The position numbers were made by a program, and so were the translations under genes. From Alphaproteobacteria bacterium (GTDB lineage Bacteria > Pseudomonadota > Alphaproteobacteria > Rhodobacterales > Rhodobacteraceae), in assembly GCA_016869875.1 (NCBI GenBank), contig VGDE01000002.1, forward strand, positions 1-57,460: DNA of 57,460 nt. Reading direction: 5' to 3'. Below are positions 38,843 through 48,934 of the stretch, piece by piece; positions within the stretch are counted from its first letter, which is position 1; each line of letters starts with the position of its first letter. The notes below the pieces were generated by a model. It had not been told where the DNA came from. It saw only the letters and a program-made list of their open reading frames with translations, and made no database searches.

Positions 38843-41210
38843 TCCTCGCATCGGCCCTGCCGCTCTTGAAATTCTGCCCGCTTGGGCACGGCGCGAACAA
38901 TCCGTGGCCTCCATGCTGCCTTATGTGTCGTTGGTCGATGACCTGACCGTTCGGACCAGGGGCAATGAACTTCTCCAGTGCATCCGCGTCAGCGGGTTGA
39001 ACAGCCTGACCACGGCTGACGCGGTGCTGGACCGGATGAAAGACACCTTCGCCAGCATCATCGCCCAAACCGGCGACAAGTTTGCCTATACCGTCCACAA
39101 GGTGTCTCGCCGGATCGACACGGCCCTGCCGGCCATCAGCGAAGGCACGCTCGCGGCCCAGATCGACCGCCGCTGGCAGTCGCACATGGCGCGCACGAAC
39201 CTGCGCGAACACACCATCACGATCACCGTCATCAAGCGTCCTGATGTGCTGGCAAAGATCCCGCTGTCCCGGCGCAAGTCGCAGGAACTGCTTGCCCGCC
39301 AGATCGACGGTCAGGTGAGCCAGCTGCATGAGGTTGTCGAATTTCTCTGCTCGGCGCTCTCGAAGATGAACCCGCAGGTGCTGACGGCATCGAGCGGTGA
39401 TCTTCTGGGCTTTCTCGAAAGCATCAACACGGGCATCGAGGTTCCGACCTTTCACACGACGCTGGACCGCACGATTGCGGAAACCGTCTCCAACACGCGC
39501 GTCACCTTCAAGGGCGACAAGATTTACCTGACGGGCGGCAGCCTGCCGGATCGGGTCGGCATGATCTACTCGATCAAGGAATACCCGCGCGACTCCTTCG
39601 TGACCATGTTCGATGAACTGGACCTGCCCGTTGATATGGTCGTGTCCAACTACTTCGTGCCCATCAACAACGGCATCATGGAAGAGCGGATTGCCCGTGA
39701 GCTGCGCCGCCGCGCTGCGATCAACGACAAGGCCGGAAACCTGATCGCGGCCTTGGGCGAGGCGCAGAACCGGCTGGCCTCGGGTGAAGTGACATTCGGT
39801 CATCACCAGATGGCCGTGGCGATCTATGCCGACAGCGAGGAAGAGCTTGGCAAGATCAGTTCGATGATCCGTCAGGTGGCGGTGTCGGCGGGCGTCAAGA
39901 TGGTGTCGCAAGCCTATACCTCGCGCACGGTCTACTTCGGGCAGCATCCGTGCAACCGTGCGTTCCGCATCCGTGAAGGCGCGATCACCAGCGAGCAGTT
40001 TGCCGACATGGCCGCGCTGCATCGTGCCGCCATGGGCAAGAGCGGCGAGAACGTGCCTTGGGCCACGCCGATCACATGGTTTCCGACGATCTCCCGCAGC
40101 GGTTACCGCTTCAGCTTCCATGAAGAAGGTGATCCCGCGAAAGAGCCAAGCAACGGCCACACGCTTGTTCTGGGCCGGATGGGGTCGGGCAAGTCGGTGC
40201 AGGCCGCGTTTCTGGCCGCCCAAGCGCAGCGCGTGGGCGCACGGGTTTTTGTCTTCGACTATCGCCGGGGGATGGAAATGGCCGTCCGCGCGCTTGGCGG
40301 GCGGTATTCCGAACTGAAGGCGGGCGAGCGCACCGGTCTCAACCCGCTGTGGGTGGAAACGGACACCGCCGGCCAGGAATGGCTGAGCGACTGGCTCATT
40401 CACCTGATGGAAAGCGGCCACAGCCAGCTGCACCCCGAACAATCGCAGGCCATCAAGAACGCCGTGCGCCAGAACGCGGAAGCCAGAAACCCGAACCTGC
40501 GGACCTGGACGCAGTTTGCGCAACTGGTCGGGGCCACCCATGACGGCGGCACACTGGCCGACCGGCTGAACGAATGGACGGAAGGACACCGCTTCGGCTG
40601 GATCTTCGGGCGCGAGGTCGAGGACAATTTCTCGCTCGACGGCCAGTTTGTCGGCTTCGACCTGACCGACATTCTGGACAGCGAAAATCCGAGGGCCCGC
40701 ATGGCGGTCCTGTCCTACATCTTCCGCCGCATTGAACGGAAGATCGAGGACAAGCGCCCGACCATCATCATCATTGATGAAGCCTGGAAGGCGCTGGACA
40801 ACAGCTACTTCGCGGGCCGGATCGAGAACTGGCTGGTGACGGCGCGCAAACAGAACACGGTCGTCGTGATGATGACGCAGTTTGCCCACCAGCTGAACGC
40901 CACGGCCCACGGGCGCACCCTTCTGCAAGCCCTGCCAACCAAGATGCTGCTCCCAAACAAGGAAGCCGGTGAAGAGGATTATGCGGGGCTCGGTCTGAAC
41001 CCGAAGGAACTGGACATTCTCGTGGGCGTGAACCCCGGCTCGCGCCTGGCCTTGGTGCGATCCGATGACGGCTCGCATGTGATCGACACCGATCTGTCGG
41101 CTCTTGGACCGCTCCTGACCATCCTTGGCGGCATGAAGGCCGGTGAGGCGCTGGTGGGCACGGATTACCGGACCCGGCCCGATTTCTGGAAAGGATTTGC
41201 CGATGCGTAA
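38832..41210 (+). CDS. virB4: VirB4 ATPase
   Basis: 792 aa; LVLGRMGSGKSVQAAFLAAQAQ Walker A, IIIIDEAWKAL. Confidence 0.95.
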   Translation: MNHNPRIGPAALEILPAWARREQSVASMLPYVSLVDDLTVRTRGNELLQCIRVSGLNSLTTADAVLDRMKDTFASIIAQTGDKFAYTVHKVSRRIDTALPAISEGTLAAQIDRRWQSHMARTNLREHTITITVIKRPDVLAKIPLSRRKSQELLARQIDGQVSQLHEVVEFLCSALSKMNPQVLTASSGDLLGFLESINTGIEVPTFHTTLDRTIAETVSNTRVTFKGDKIYLTGGSLPDRVGMIYSIKEYPRDSFVTMFDELDLPVDMVVSNYFVPINNGIMEERIARELRRRAAINDKAGNLIAALGEAQNRLASGEVTFGHHQMAVAIYADSEEELGKISSMIRQVAVSAGVKMVSQAYTSRTVYFGQHPCNRAFRIREGAITSEQFADMAALHRAAMGKSGENVPWATPITWFPTISRSGYRFSFHEEGDPAKEPSNGHTLVLGRMGSGKSVQAAFLAAQAQRVGARVFVFDYRRGMEMAVRALGGRYSELKAGERTGLNPLWVETDTAGQEWLSDWLIHLMESGHSQLHPEQSQAIKNAVRQNAEARNPNLRTWTQFAQLVGATHDGGTLADRLNEWTEGHRFGWIFGREVEDNFSLDGQFVGFDLTDILDSENPRARMAVLSYIFRRIERKIEDKRPTIIIIDEAWKALDNSYFAGRIENWLVTARKQNTVVVMMTQFAHQLNATAHGRTLLQALPTKMLLPNKEAGEEDYAGLGLNPKELDILVGVNPGSRLALVRSDDGSHVIDTDLSALGPLLTILGGMKAGEALVGTDYRTRPDFWKGFADA

Positions 41211-41427
41211 GCATGTTCTCTGCGCCCTGATAACGTCTCTCGCCCTGTCCGCCTGTGCCGGGACGCAATCACAGCCGCTCGACAGCCAATGCTTCAGCGC
41301 ACGCGGCGATCTGACCTGCAATCTCCGCCCCTTGCCGGAACTTTGGGGTGAAGCCCGTCAGGATGCCGTGCGCAAGGTCGGGGTGTATGAGGGTGCAGTC
41401 GAGGACGGGCCGTATGAGCAACGGTGA
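41203..41427 (+). CDS. Small lipoprotein (VirB7-like position)
   Basis: Lipobox LSAC; 74 aa. Confidence 0.65.
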   Translation: MRKHVLCALITSLALSACAGTQSQPLDSQCFSARGDLTCNLRPLPELWGEARQDAVRKVGVYEGAVEDGPYEQR

Positions 41428-42634
41428 TGGCCGTTCCCCGACAGGAACAAGCCCGCGCGAGACGTCAAGGATCGAGCAAGGGCTTGTGGGCAGCTCAGTG
41501 TATTGTGGCGGCTGGAGGCTCACCCTTTCTGCGCCCCTGCTTGCGCTGATGTTGTCCTCGACGGCTCTGGCGCAGGGCGTTCCGGTTGTTGACCCGGCCA
41601 AGAACGCGCGTGAAGCCCAGATCACGGTCCAGATGGAAGCCGATCTCGTGCTTCAACAACGAAAGGCCGAAGAGGAACGCAGGCGTCTGGAAGCCGGTCA
41701 GCAGCAGGTCGAAGACCTCCAAGCTGTCACCGATGGAATGACCCTGCCCGATGACGGCGCAGGCGCGCGGGACATGGTGAGGGGCCTTGAAGAAGGCTTT
41801 GCCCCGGCCGTGGAAGTCTATGCGACAAGCAACAGCGCCGCCGCCGACAGGCTTTTTGGTGAAGGGCGCGAAAACGTCGAACAGATCATCATTCGCGCCG
41901 CCCGTGACACGCACCACATGCAGCGGGCTGGGCTGTCGCCGGTCCAGTGGCGATGCTGGTTGCAGGCGCTGATCTGGCAGGAAAGCCGGTTCAATCCTCA
42001 CGCGCAATCGCCGGTCGGAGCCTATGGCCTGACCCAGATCATGGAAGCCACCGCTGGCGAGCTTGGCATTCAAGGAACCTATAGGTCAGACCCCTACGTC
42101 CAAGCCGAAGGTGGCGCGCGCTATCTGGCGCAGCAGCTGAACGCATTTGATGGCGACATGATCCTTGCGCTTGCCGCCTACAATGCCGGTGCGGGAAACG
42201 TGCGCCGGTATGGCGGGGTGCCGCCCTTCGCGGAAACGCAGAAATACGTCCAGATCATCCCGACCAAGTACCGCGAATACATGGCGAAGCTCGGGGCGGC
42301 GGACCAGATCGGCTCCATCGAGGCAAGCTACATGGCCAATGCTGACAAGGCGATGATCGGCGGGGCCACGATGGAATATGCCGACGAAGCGGGACAAGAC
42401 ATGGGGCTGGCGATGGCCCGTCTTGAAGACGCCATGGCGCAACTCACTGAGACAACCAATGCCGCTGAGGCGCTGGCGCTGAACAGTTATGTTCGCGCCG
42501 AGTTTGTCCGGCTTCTCATCATGCGGACACGTCTGGCCTCGACCCGCTCCAAGCCGATGACGGCGGAGGAAGTCGCAGCGGCGTCGGCCTTTGCCCAAGA
42601 GCGGCAATTCATCAATTTCCAAGGGGGACTGTAA
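41414..42634 (+). CDS. Second lytic transglycosylase in T4SS operon
   Basis: ESRFNPHAQSPVGAYGLTQIMEATAGELGIQGTYRSDPYVQAEGGARYLAQQL. Confidence 0.9.
   Translation: MSNGDGRSPTGTSPRETSRIEQGLVGSSVYCGGWRLTLSAPLLALMLSSTALAQGVPVVDPAKNAREAQITVQMEADLVLQQRKAEEERRRLEAGQQQVEDLQAVTDGMTLPDDGAGARDMVRGLEEGFAPAVEVYATSNSAAADRLFGEGRENVEQIIIRAARDTHHMQRAGLSPVQWRCWLQALIWQESRFNPHAQSPVGAYGLTQIMEATAGELGIQGTYRSDPYVQAEGGARYLAQQLNAFDGDMILALAAYNAGAGNVRRYGGVPPFAETQKYVQIIPTKYREYMAKLGAADQIGSIEASYMANADKAMIGGATMEYADEAGQDMGLAMARLEDAMAQLTETTNAAEALALNSYVRAEFVRLLIMRTRLASTRSKPMTAEEVAAASAFAQERQFINFQGGL
41449..41492 (-). repeat. 43-44 bp core shared with the right end of repeat A (inverted)
   Basis: Reverse complement TGCCCACAAGCCCTTGCTCGATCCTTGACGTCTCGCGCGGGC matches 4435-4478 and 28855-28898 with ~2-3 mismatches. 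Confidence 0.9.
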
Positions 42635-42635
42635 G

Positions 42636-43430
42636 ATGCGGATCGCATTGAAGGGAATGATCGTTGGTGCCGGACTGTGCCTGACGGCGACGCTGGCGCT
42701 GACCGCACCTGCCACGGCGCAAGGGGTGCCCACTGTCGATACGCAATCCATCGCGCAGCAGATCACCCAGATCAGGCGGATGCTGGAAGACTACGGCATC
42801 CAGAGCGACATGCTGGATCGGCTTGTCGATCAGTTGGCCGAACTGCAAAGACAGACAAACGAACTGCAATCCATCTACGCGGTCCTGACAAACAGCGCCG
42901 ACCTTCCGGGCCTGCTGATGGGTGACGGGCTGGATGCGGTTCTGGCTCCCAAGATGACCAGCATTCTGCAAGCCAGCCATGCCGCTTCGACAGGCGACTG
43001 GTCGGGCCTGTCCTCGGGCTACCGTGAGCAGATACAGGCCGCCGCACAATCCACTATGATCGGCGCGGGCCTTGATCCGGCGCGGGTTGAGGCCATGGGC
43101 CGGGACGGCTCCGTTGCGGAAAAGCGCGCGGCCAGCCAAGCCACGACCGGCGCAATGGTGGCGGCCTCGGCCGACACCGCGCAGCGCGAGTCCGGGGCCA
43201 GCCTTCAGCGCCTTGATCGGCTGGTGGGCGAGATCCCGCAGCAAACCGCCGTCAAGGAAGCCATCGACCTGAACACCCGGATGATGGGTGAGGCGGTCCG
43301 CGAACTGATCCTGAACAACCAGCTTCTGGCGATGCAGAACTACGGCATGGGCATGTCGAGCGTGTCGCAGGCCAGTGCCTGGGCGCAGGAGCAGCAGATG
43401 CTCGATTTCACCATGCCGGACTTGCAGTGA
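42636..43430 (+). CDS. virB5: VirB5-like
   Basis: Signal peptide ATAQGVPTVDTQSIAQQITQIRRMLEDYGIQSDMLDRLVDQLAELQRQTNELQSIYAVL. Confidence 0.85.
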   Translation: MRIALKGMIVGAGLCLTATLALTAPATAQGVPTVDTQSIAQQITQIRRMLEDYGIQSDMLDRLVDQLAELQRQTNELQSIYAVLTNSADLPGLLMGDGLDAVLAPKMTSILQASHAASTGDWSGLSSGYREQIQAAAQSTMIGAGLDPARVEAMGRDGSVAEKRAASQATTGAMVAASADTAQRESGASLQRLDRLVGEIPQQTAVKEAIDLNTRMMGEAVRELILNNQLLAMQNYGMGMSSVSQASAWAQEQQMLDFTMPDLQ

Positions 43431-43438
43431 GGCCAACG

Positions 43439-44137
43439 ATGTTCAATCGCAAAACCAACCAGGCGCAAGCCGTTCCCGTCGCTCACATGAGAGTCAGCGA
43501 AACAGAGGAAGAGCTGATCTACGGCGAACGGCGGCGTGGGGCCTTCTGGATGAAGTTCGGGGTCGCCGGATGGGGGTTCGGGGCAGTCGGCTGCATCATG
43601 GCGGCTGTGATCGCGGCCAGTCATGAAACACCTGCCCCGGTCCTTGTTCCCTTCGATCCGGCAAGCGGCATGGCCTTGCCCATGGCGAACCTTCAGACAA
43701 TCTCGATGAACAACCGCGATGCCGTGGTCCAGTCGCTGGTTCATTCCTATGTCCGCGACCGGGAAACCTACAGCATGCTCGACAATGACATTCGGGTGCG
43801 GTCGGTCCTTGACCGTTCATCCGGCGCGGCCTTGCAATCCATGCGGGCGCTGTGGTCGTCGGACAATCCCAATTATCCGCAAACCAGGTACGGGCCGCGC
43901 GCCCGCATGGATGTGGAAGTCCTTTCGGTCACGCTGATCACCAATGACCGGGCACAGGTGAGACTGCGCAAGCGCCTGCAGGACGACTCCGGTGTCACCC
44001 AAGGGTTGTTCACCGCCACGCTGGCCTTTCGGTATGACACGAACAAGGCCCGCCCTCTGGATGACGTCTGGACCAACCCGTTCGGCTTCAGCGTCTACGA
44101 ATATGCAATCAACTCTGACCGGCTGGAGGTCCAATGA
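43439..44137 (+). CDS. virB8: VirB8
   Basis: Single TM then periplasmic domain; VRDRETYSMLDNDIRVRSVL. Confidence 0.9.
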   Translation: MFNRKTNQAQAVPVAHMRVSETEEELIYGERRRGAFWMKFGVAGWGFGAVGCIMAAVIAASHETPAPVLVPFDPASGMALPMANLQTISMNNRDAVVQSLVHSYVRDRETYSMLDNDIRVRSVLDRSSGAALQSMRALWSSDNPNYPQTRYGPRARMDVEVLSVTLITNDRAQVRLRKRLQDDSGVTQGLFTATLAFRYDTNKARPLDDVWTNPFGFSVYEYAINSDRLEVQ

Positions 44138-44847
44138 AACGCGCTCTCCGTTTCGCCGTCGCCATGGGCGCGGCCTGCATCGGTGTCACGGCAGCTTGGG
44201 CCGAAGTCACCCCTCGGGCGGGCAATCTCGATGCTCGTGTGCGCTATGCGCAATGGGTGGATGGGCAGGTCTACCGTGTGCAGACACAGGTGGGCCGGGT
44301 CACGTCCGTGGAGTTTGGCCCGGATGAACAGATCACCTCCGTGGTGGCAGGCGATACGGTCGGCTTCAACTTCGATGCCGTGCCGGGAGGCAATGCTTTT
44401 GTGATGAAGCCCACGACCGGTGGGGCGGCGACGAACATCAATGTCTACACCAACAAGCGGCAGTATTATTTCGAGGTTTCCGAAAGCGCAAGCGCGCAGT
44501 TCTCAGTGGTGCGCTTCACCTATCCGCGCGGCTCGGGCGGCAGCACTCCGGCCAACAAGCAGGTCGCCCGCGGGCCTCTCAATCACGATTACGGCGGAAA
44601 CGTGGTCAATGGCACCACCCCGACGCAGGTCTGGGATGACGGGGCATTCACCTACTTCAAGTTCCGCCGAAACGGCGAGCTGCCCGCGATCTTCAAGGTC
44701 ACGGCAGGTCAGGAAATCACCGTCAACTCGCAGACAATGCCCGATGGTGTCGTGCGCGTCACCGGCACAAGCCCCTTCTGGGTGCTGCGCTTGGGCCGCG
44801 TGGAGTCCACCATCGGAATGATGAAGGCCGTGAGGCTGGTGCGATGA
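44134..44847 (+). CDS. virB9: VirB9
   Basis: LDARVRYAQWVDGQVYRVQTQVGRVTSVEF...DDGAFTYFKFRRNGELPAIF. Confidence 0.93.
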   Translation: MKRALRFAVAMGAACIGVTAAWAEVTPRAGNLDARVRYAQWVDGQVYRVQTQVGRVTSVEFGPDEQITSVVAGDTVGFNFDAVPGGNAFVMKPTTGGAATNINVYTNKRQYYFEVSESASAQFSVVRFTYPRGSGGSTPANKQVARGPLNHDYGGNVVNGTTPTQVWDDGAFTYFKFRRNGELPAIFKVTAGQEITVNSQTMPDGVVRVTGTSPFWVLRLGRVESTIGMMKAVRLVR

Positions 44848-46268
44848 GCGATCAGGAAATCCATGACCTCCGCCAGCGCCTTGCCGGTCTGCAAAAGGAA
44901 CAGGATCAAGGGACGGGCAAGGCCCGTCCCAAGGCCGGTCCCGCCAAGAGGGCCCTGCTTCTTTGTGGGGCAGCAGCCATTGCCGGGGCGGTGTATATCT
45001 ATTCTCAGCCGGAAGGTCCGGCTGAAATGGGTCTTCGTCAGGCCAGCGAGTTCCAGAACCAGGGCGAAGGCTTCGGCAACATCGAGCGCACAGCGGCACA
45101 GCAACAGGACCCCGTGCCCTCACTGGAACCGGAACCGCAACCGGAAACGGTCGCCGCCCCTGCCCCGGCACCGGCAGAGGACAATTCCGAACTGGTTGAA
45201 CTGGTCCGCAGCCTGCAAGCGCAGATCGACGCCCTGTCCGCGCCCGCAAAGGAAAGCGAAGAAGTGGCCCCGCAGGTCGATACCACCGCCCTTGATGCCA
45301 TGCGCGACGACCTGGAGCAGCTGCGCGAGGAAGCGGAAGCGCGCGAGCGCGCACTGCGCGAAACCCTCAGCAGCCGCGATCTTCAGATTGCTGGATTGAA
45401 CAACGAAATGGACATGCTGCGCCTTCAAAGCGGCCAAAGCGTCATGCCCGGCAGCAACGACGATCTGCTGACGCAGCGCCGGCAGTCCGCAGAGGACGCG
45501 GCGCGGCGTGAGCAGGAGCGCAGGCAATCGTCGATGATCGCCATTGGCGGGGGCGGTGGCGCGGCTGGCGCCGTGGCCGATGCCGCAGGTTTTGGCGATG
45601 GTGCTGCCGCCCAACAGGCGGCAAGACTGAGCAGCGACGCGCAGTTTGTTCGCGATGCCGGACGCCCGGTGAAGGTCCAGCGCGCGGAAATCATCGTCAA
45701 TCCGTCCAACACCGTCACGCAAGGCACCATGATCCAAGCGGTGCTGGAAACGGCCATTCAGTCCACGTTGGAAGGGCCGATCCGGGGCCTCGTGACAACC
45801 GATGTGGTCAGCTATGACGGCTCGCGCATCCTGATCCCGCGCGGCTCCCGCCTAATCGGCAGCTATTCCTCCGATGTGGACACCGGCCAGAACAGGCTTC
45901 TGGTGGCATGGGAACGCATCATCATGCCCGACAACCAGTCGGTGCAGATCAGTTCGTTCGGCGGTGATGCTCTTGGCCGCTCCGGCACGACCGGCAAGGT
46001 CAACAATCACTTCTTCCGCCGCTTCGGCGCGGCAGCACTTGTTTCCACCATTTCGGCCATTCCCTCGGCGCTTCAGGACAAAGGCAGTGACGGCGGGGTG
46101 ACGATCTCGACCGGAGGAAGCAGCGAGGCCGCAACGGGTGTCTCGAATGCCCTGAGCGGTGCAACAGGCAATGCCGTCGGAAAATACGTGTCGATGCCGC
46201 CGACCATCAGTGTCGCTCAAGGCACCAGGATCACCGTGATGGTGGACCGCGATCTGGAGATATTCTGA
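44844..46268 (+). CDS. virB10: VirB10
   Basis: TQGTMIQAVLETAIQSTLEGPIRGLVTTDVVSYDGSRILIPRGSRLIGSYSSDV. Confidence 0.95.
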   Translation: MSDQEIHDLRQRLAGLQKEQDQGTGKARPKAGPAKRALLLCGAAAIAGAVYIYSQPEGPAEMGLRQASEFQNQGEGFGNIERTAAQQQDPVPSLEPEPQPETVAAPAPAPAEDNSELVELVRSLQAQIDALSAPAKESEEVAPQVDTTALDAMRDDLEQLREEAEARERALRETLSSRDLQIAGLNNEMDMLRLQSGQSVMPGSNDDLLTQRRQSAEDAARREQERRQSSMIAIGGGGGAAGAVADAAGFGDGAAAQQAARLSSDAQFVRDAGRPVKVQRAEIIVNPSNTVTQGTMIQAVLETAIQSTLEGPIRGLVTTDVVSYDGSRILIPRGSRLIGSYSSDVDTGQNRLLVAWERIIMPDNQSVQISSFGGDALGRSGTTGKVNNHFFRRFGAAALVSTISAIPSALQDKGSDGGVTISTGGSSEAATGVSNALSGATGNAVGKYVSMPPTISVAQGTRITVMVDRDLEIF

Positions 46269-46269
46269 C

Positions 46270-47280
46270 ATGAACGACATGAGCCACGGCAGCTATCTGG
46301 ATGAAGCACTGGCAAGGATCGGGGCTGTCATCGACAGCCCCGCCCTTGTCGAGATTGCCATCAACCCGGACGGCCGCATCTGGTCACTGGAACATGGCGA
46401 TCCGGCAATGAAGCTGGAACCCCGTGAACCAATGAAGCGGCAGGAAGTCACCGATCTGGGCCGCATCATTGCCAGCGCAGGCAAGCTGACCCTTGGCAAA
46501 GATGCCCCGATCATTTCCACCTCCGTGGATTACCGGGGCCGCCCGATCCGGGCGCAGGTGGTTGCAGAACCCGCCGTGCTGTCAGGCGCGGCAATCTCAA
46601 TGCGCTTCTTCTCGTCCCTGCCCCTCGACAAGATCCGGGTGAAGTTTCTGCACGGTCAGGAATACTCGGTGGACCAGGCCCGTGCGGACACCAAGCGCGG
46701 CCTGAAAGAATTGACGGCATCGGGCGATATTGATGCGGCGATGGCGTTCATCGTCAGCAACAAGATGAACGCCCTGATCGCGGGCGCGACCGACAGCGGC
46801 AAGACGGTTTTCGCCCGCAAGATGCTGTCCTATGTCAGCGACAGCGAACGGATGATTACCATCGAGGACGCCTCCGAACTGGTGCCGACGCAGCCAAACG
46901 TGGTGACACTGATCGCGGATCGCGACAGCCGCACCAGGACGCCGGACATTCTGCTGACCTCCTGTCTGCGAATGCGGCCTGACCGGCTGATCGTGGGCGA
47001 GGTTCGTGGCAAGGAAGCCATGACCTTCATCGAGGCAATCAATACCGGCCACGGTGGCTCGATGACGACGATCCACGCCGAAACCCCGAGGCTGGCCCTG
47101 TCGAAGCTCGCCATCATGGCGCTGAAATCAGAACTGCCGCTGACCTATGCGGACACGCTGCGCTACATCGGCAGCTCGATTGACGTGGTGATCCAGACCG
47201 GCCGTGCCGGTGGCGATCGCGGTGTGCTGGAATTTTACATTCCCGAAAGCGGGGACAATGAAGGAAGAGAACATGCTTGA
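46270..47280 (+). CDS. virB11: VirB11 ATPase
   Basis: NALIAGATDSGKTVFARKML Walker A; RMRPDRLIVGEVRGKEAMTFIEAINTGHGGSMTTIHAETP. Confidence 0.95.
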   Translation: MNDMSHGSYLDEALARIGAVIDSPALVEIAINPDGRIWSLEHGDPAMKLEPREPMKRQEVTDLGRIIASAGKLTLGKDAPIISTSVDYRGRPIRAQVVAEPAVLSGAAISMRFFSSLPLDKIRVKFLHGQEYSVDQARADTKRGLKELTASGDIDAAMAFIVSNKMNALIAGATDSGKTVFARKMLSYVSDSERMITIEDASELVPTQPNVVTLIADRDSRTRTPDILLTSCLRMRPDRLIVGEVRGKEAMTFIEAINTGHGGSMTTIHAETPRLALSKLAIMALKSELPLTYADTLRYIGSSIDVVIQTGRAGGDRGVLEFYIPESGDNEGREHA

Positions 47281-47806
47281 TCCCAAGTCAGCCTTGGCAG
47301 GCGCGGCGACAGTAATCCTTGGCGCGGTCATCGGCGGTGCAGGGTTCATCTACTTCACCGACACACCTTCCAGCGCACAAACACCCGACATGCGGATGGC
47401 GCAAAGCCAGATCGAACCGCAACCTTCACAGGCAGAAAGGGACTTCATGGACTTCACCATGCCCGATCTGTCGAAGCCCAAAGCAGGGCAGGACGTAACC
47501 CGACATGGGTGTGTGAAACCAAATCGGCCACAGTGGGTAACTGATCTTCCACGCGCGGAGGCTGAAAAGTCATTGCTTCTGACCGCCCTTTATGACGCAG
47601 CACGTTTTCAGGCAGTCATCGAGAACAATTCGTGTCCTTGCGAAACGGAATATCCTTCTTGGGATGAAGCAGATTGGCAGTATCAGAAGATAGCCAACGG
47701 CAAAAACAATGCAGAAATTACGGAATTAAAGCGTCAAGCAACGCGTCAGGCCAGCAACTTCCGGTTTGATGCATTGACTATCTGCAGTCAATCACGGGGT
47801 AACTGA
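47273..47806 (+). CDS. Hypothetical TM-anchored protein between virB11 and virB6
   Basis: MLDPKSALAGAATVILGAVIGGAGFIYF...ERDFMDFTMPDLSKPK. Confidence 0.6.
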   Translation: MLDPKSALAGAATVILGAVIGGAGFIYFTDTPSSAQTPDMRMAQSQIEPQPSQAERDFMDFTMPDLSKPKAGQDVTRHGCVKPNRPQWVTDLPRAEAEKSLLLTALYDAARFQAVIENNSCPCETEYPSWDEADWQYQKIANGKNNAEITELKRQATRQASNFRFDALTICSQSRGN

Positions 47807-48868
47807 ATGACCGTTGTAGCAATGATTGTAGACTCCGCCGAAGGTTTTCTCGAAAACGCCGCTAGATCGACGTTCTTGGGTTTGGTCGAGGCGTCCGGCA
47901 CACTGGTCGGCTACATGGCCGTGCTGGCAGTTGCTCTCGTTGGCATCAACATGATGCTGCAGCTGCGCCCTATGGTATGGACGAACTGCATAGGGCTGAT
48001 GATAAAGCTGTCGCTCATAGGAATTTTCGCTTGGAACTGGAATCAATTCTGGGCACTCGCGAACAGCATCTTGAGTGCGATTGAGACAACTGCGGGCGGT
48101 ATTTTGGCATCAAGTGGAAATGGTCTGAACGGGCCAACGATCACGGACGGATTTGCCTCTGCCATTGATGACATGCTGGACAGTTTTGCGGCTGCGGCGA
48201 CGACCATCGGTCGAGAAATGGGTGGCTGGTTTGGAACCATGATCATGATGGGTATTTCATCTCTACTCATTGGTTCTGTGGCCGCCGTTTCTGCCCTGAT
48301 GATCCTGTTCCCTAAGGTTGTCATCACGGTCCTGTTGGGGCTGGCTCCCATCATGATCGCGATGACATTGTTCGAGGCGACAAAGGGCTTCTTCGAACGC
48401 TGGCTGGCTGCTTGCATAAGCTGGTCATTGTATCCTTTGTTCATCGCCTCGATCTTCTCGATCATGCTTTCCATGGGAAACGATATGATTGGCAGAATTG
48501 GCACCGATACTTATGAAAGCATTGGTGATTTTCTTCCGTTCATTGTGCTGATGATCCTGATATTGCTGTGCGTGGCGCTACTGCCAACTATAGTCGGCAG
48601 TGTCTCAGGAAACCTGCAGTTGCTAGGGGTCGTTGCTGCTGGACAAAAGTTCATGGGCGGGCAAAGAACTATCATAAACACTGGCAAAGGGGCGGCAGCG
48701 AAAGCTGCAGCACTAGCCCAAGCGCCAGGCCAAACATTGCGTGGAGAGAATGCAATAGGTCGAGCAGGTCAATCCTTTGCCGCGCACCCTTCAGTCTTCA
48801 GGGCTACAACAGGGGTTGCCGAGTCCATAAACAGAATGCAGGACAAAGCCCGCACTCTTGGTAAGTGA
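47807..48868 (+). CDS. virB6: VirB6/TrbL-type
   Basis: Polytopic membrane protein with ALMILFPKVVITVLLGLAPIMIAMTLFEATKGFFERWLAACISWSLYPLFIAS. Confidence 0.9.
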   Translation: MTVVAMIVDSAEGFLENAARSTFLGLVEASGTLVGYMAVLAVALVGINMMLQLRPMVWTNCIGLMIKLSLIGIFAWNWNQFWALANSILSAIETTAGGILASSGNGLNGPTITDGFASAIDDMLDSFAAAATTIGREMGGWFGTMIMMGISSLLIGSVAAVSALMILFPKVVITVLLGLAPIMIAMTLFEATKGFFERWLAACISWSLYPLFIASIFSIMLSMGNDMIGRIGTDTYESIGDFLPFIVLMILILLCVALLPTIVGSVSGNLQLLGVVAAGQKFMGGQRTIINTGKGAAAKAAALAQAPGQTLRGENAIGRAGQSFAAHPSVFRATTGVAESINRMQDKARTLGK

Positions 48869-48934
48869 TGGTCGCTAAAGCGAGGGATAGAAGGGGCAGC
48901 CTGTGGCTGCCCTTATTTTAGAGAAGGAAGCCTC

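Noticed and set aside
38769-41321. 850-aa antisense ORF opposite virB4
   Set aside because: Shadow ORF in GC-rich coding DNA; the + strand is clearly VirB4 and the antisense protein is low-complexity R/H/G-rich.
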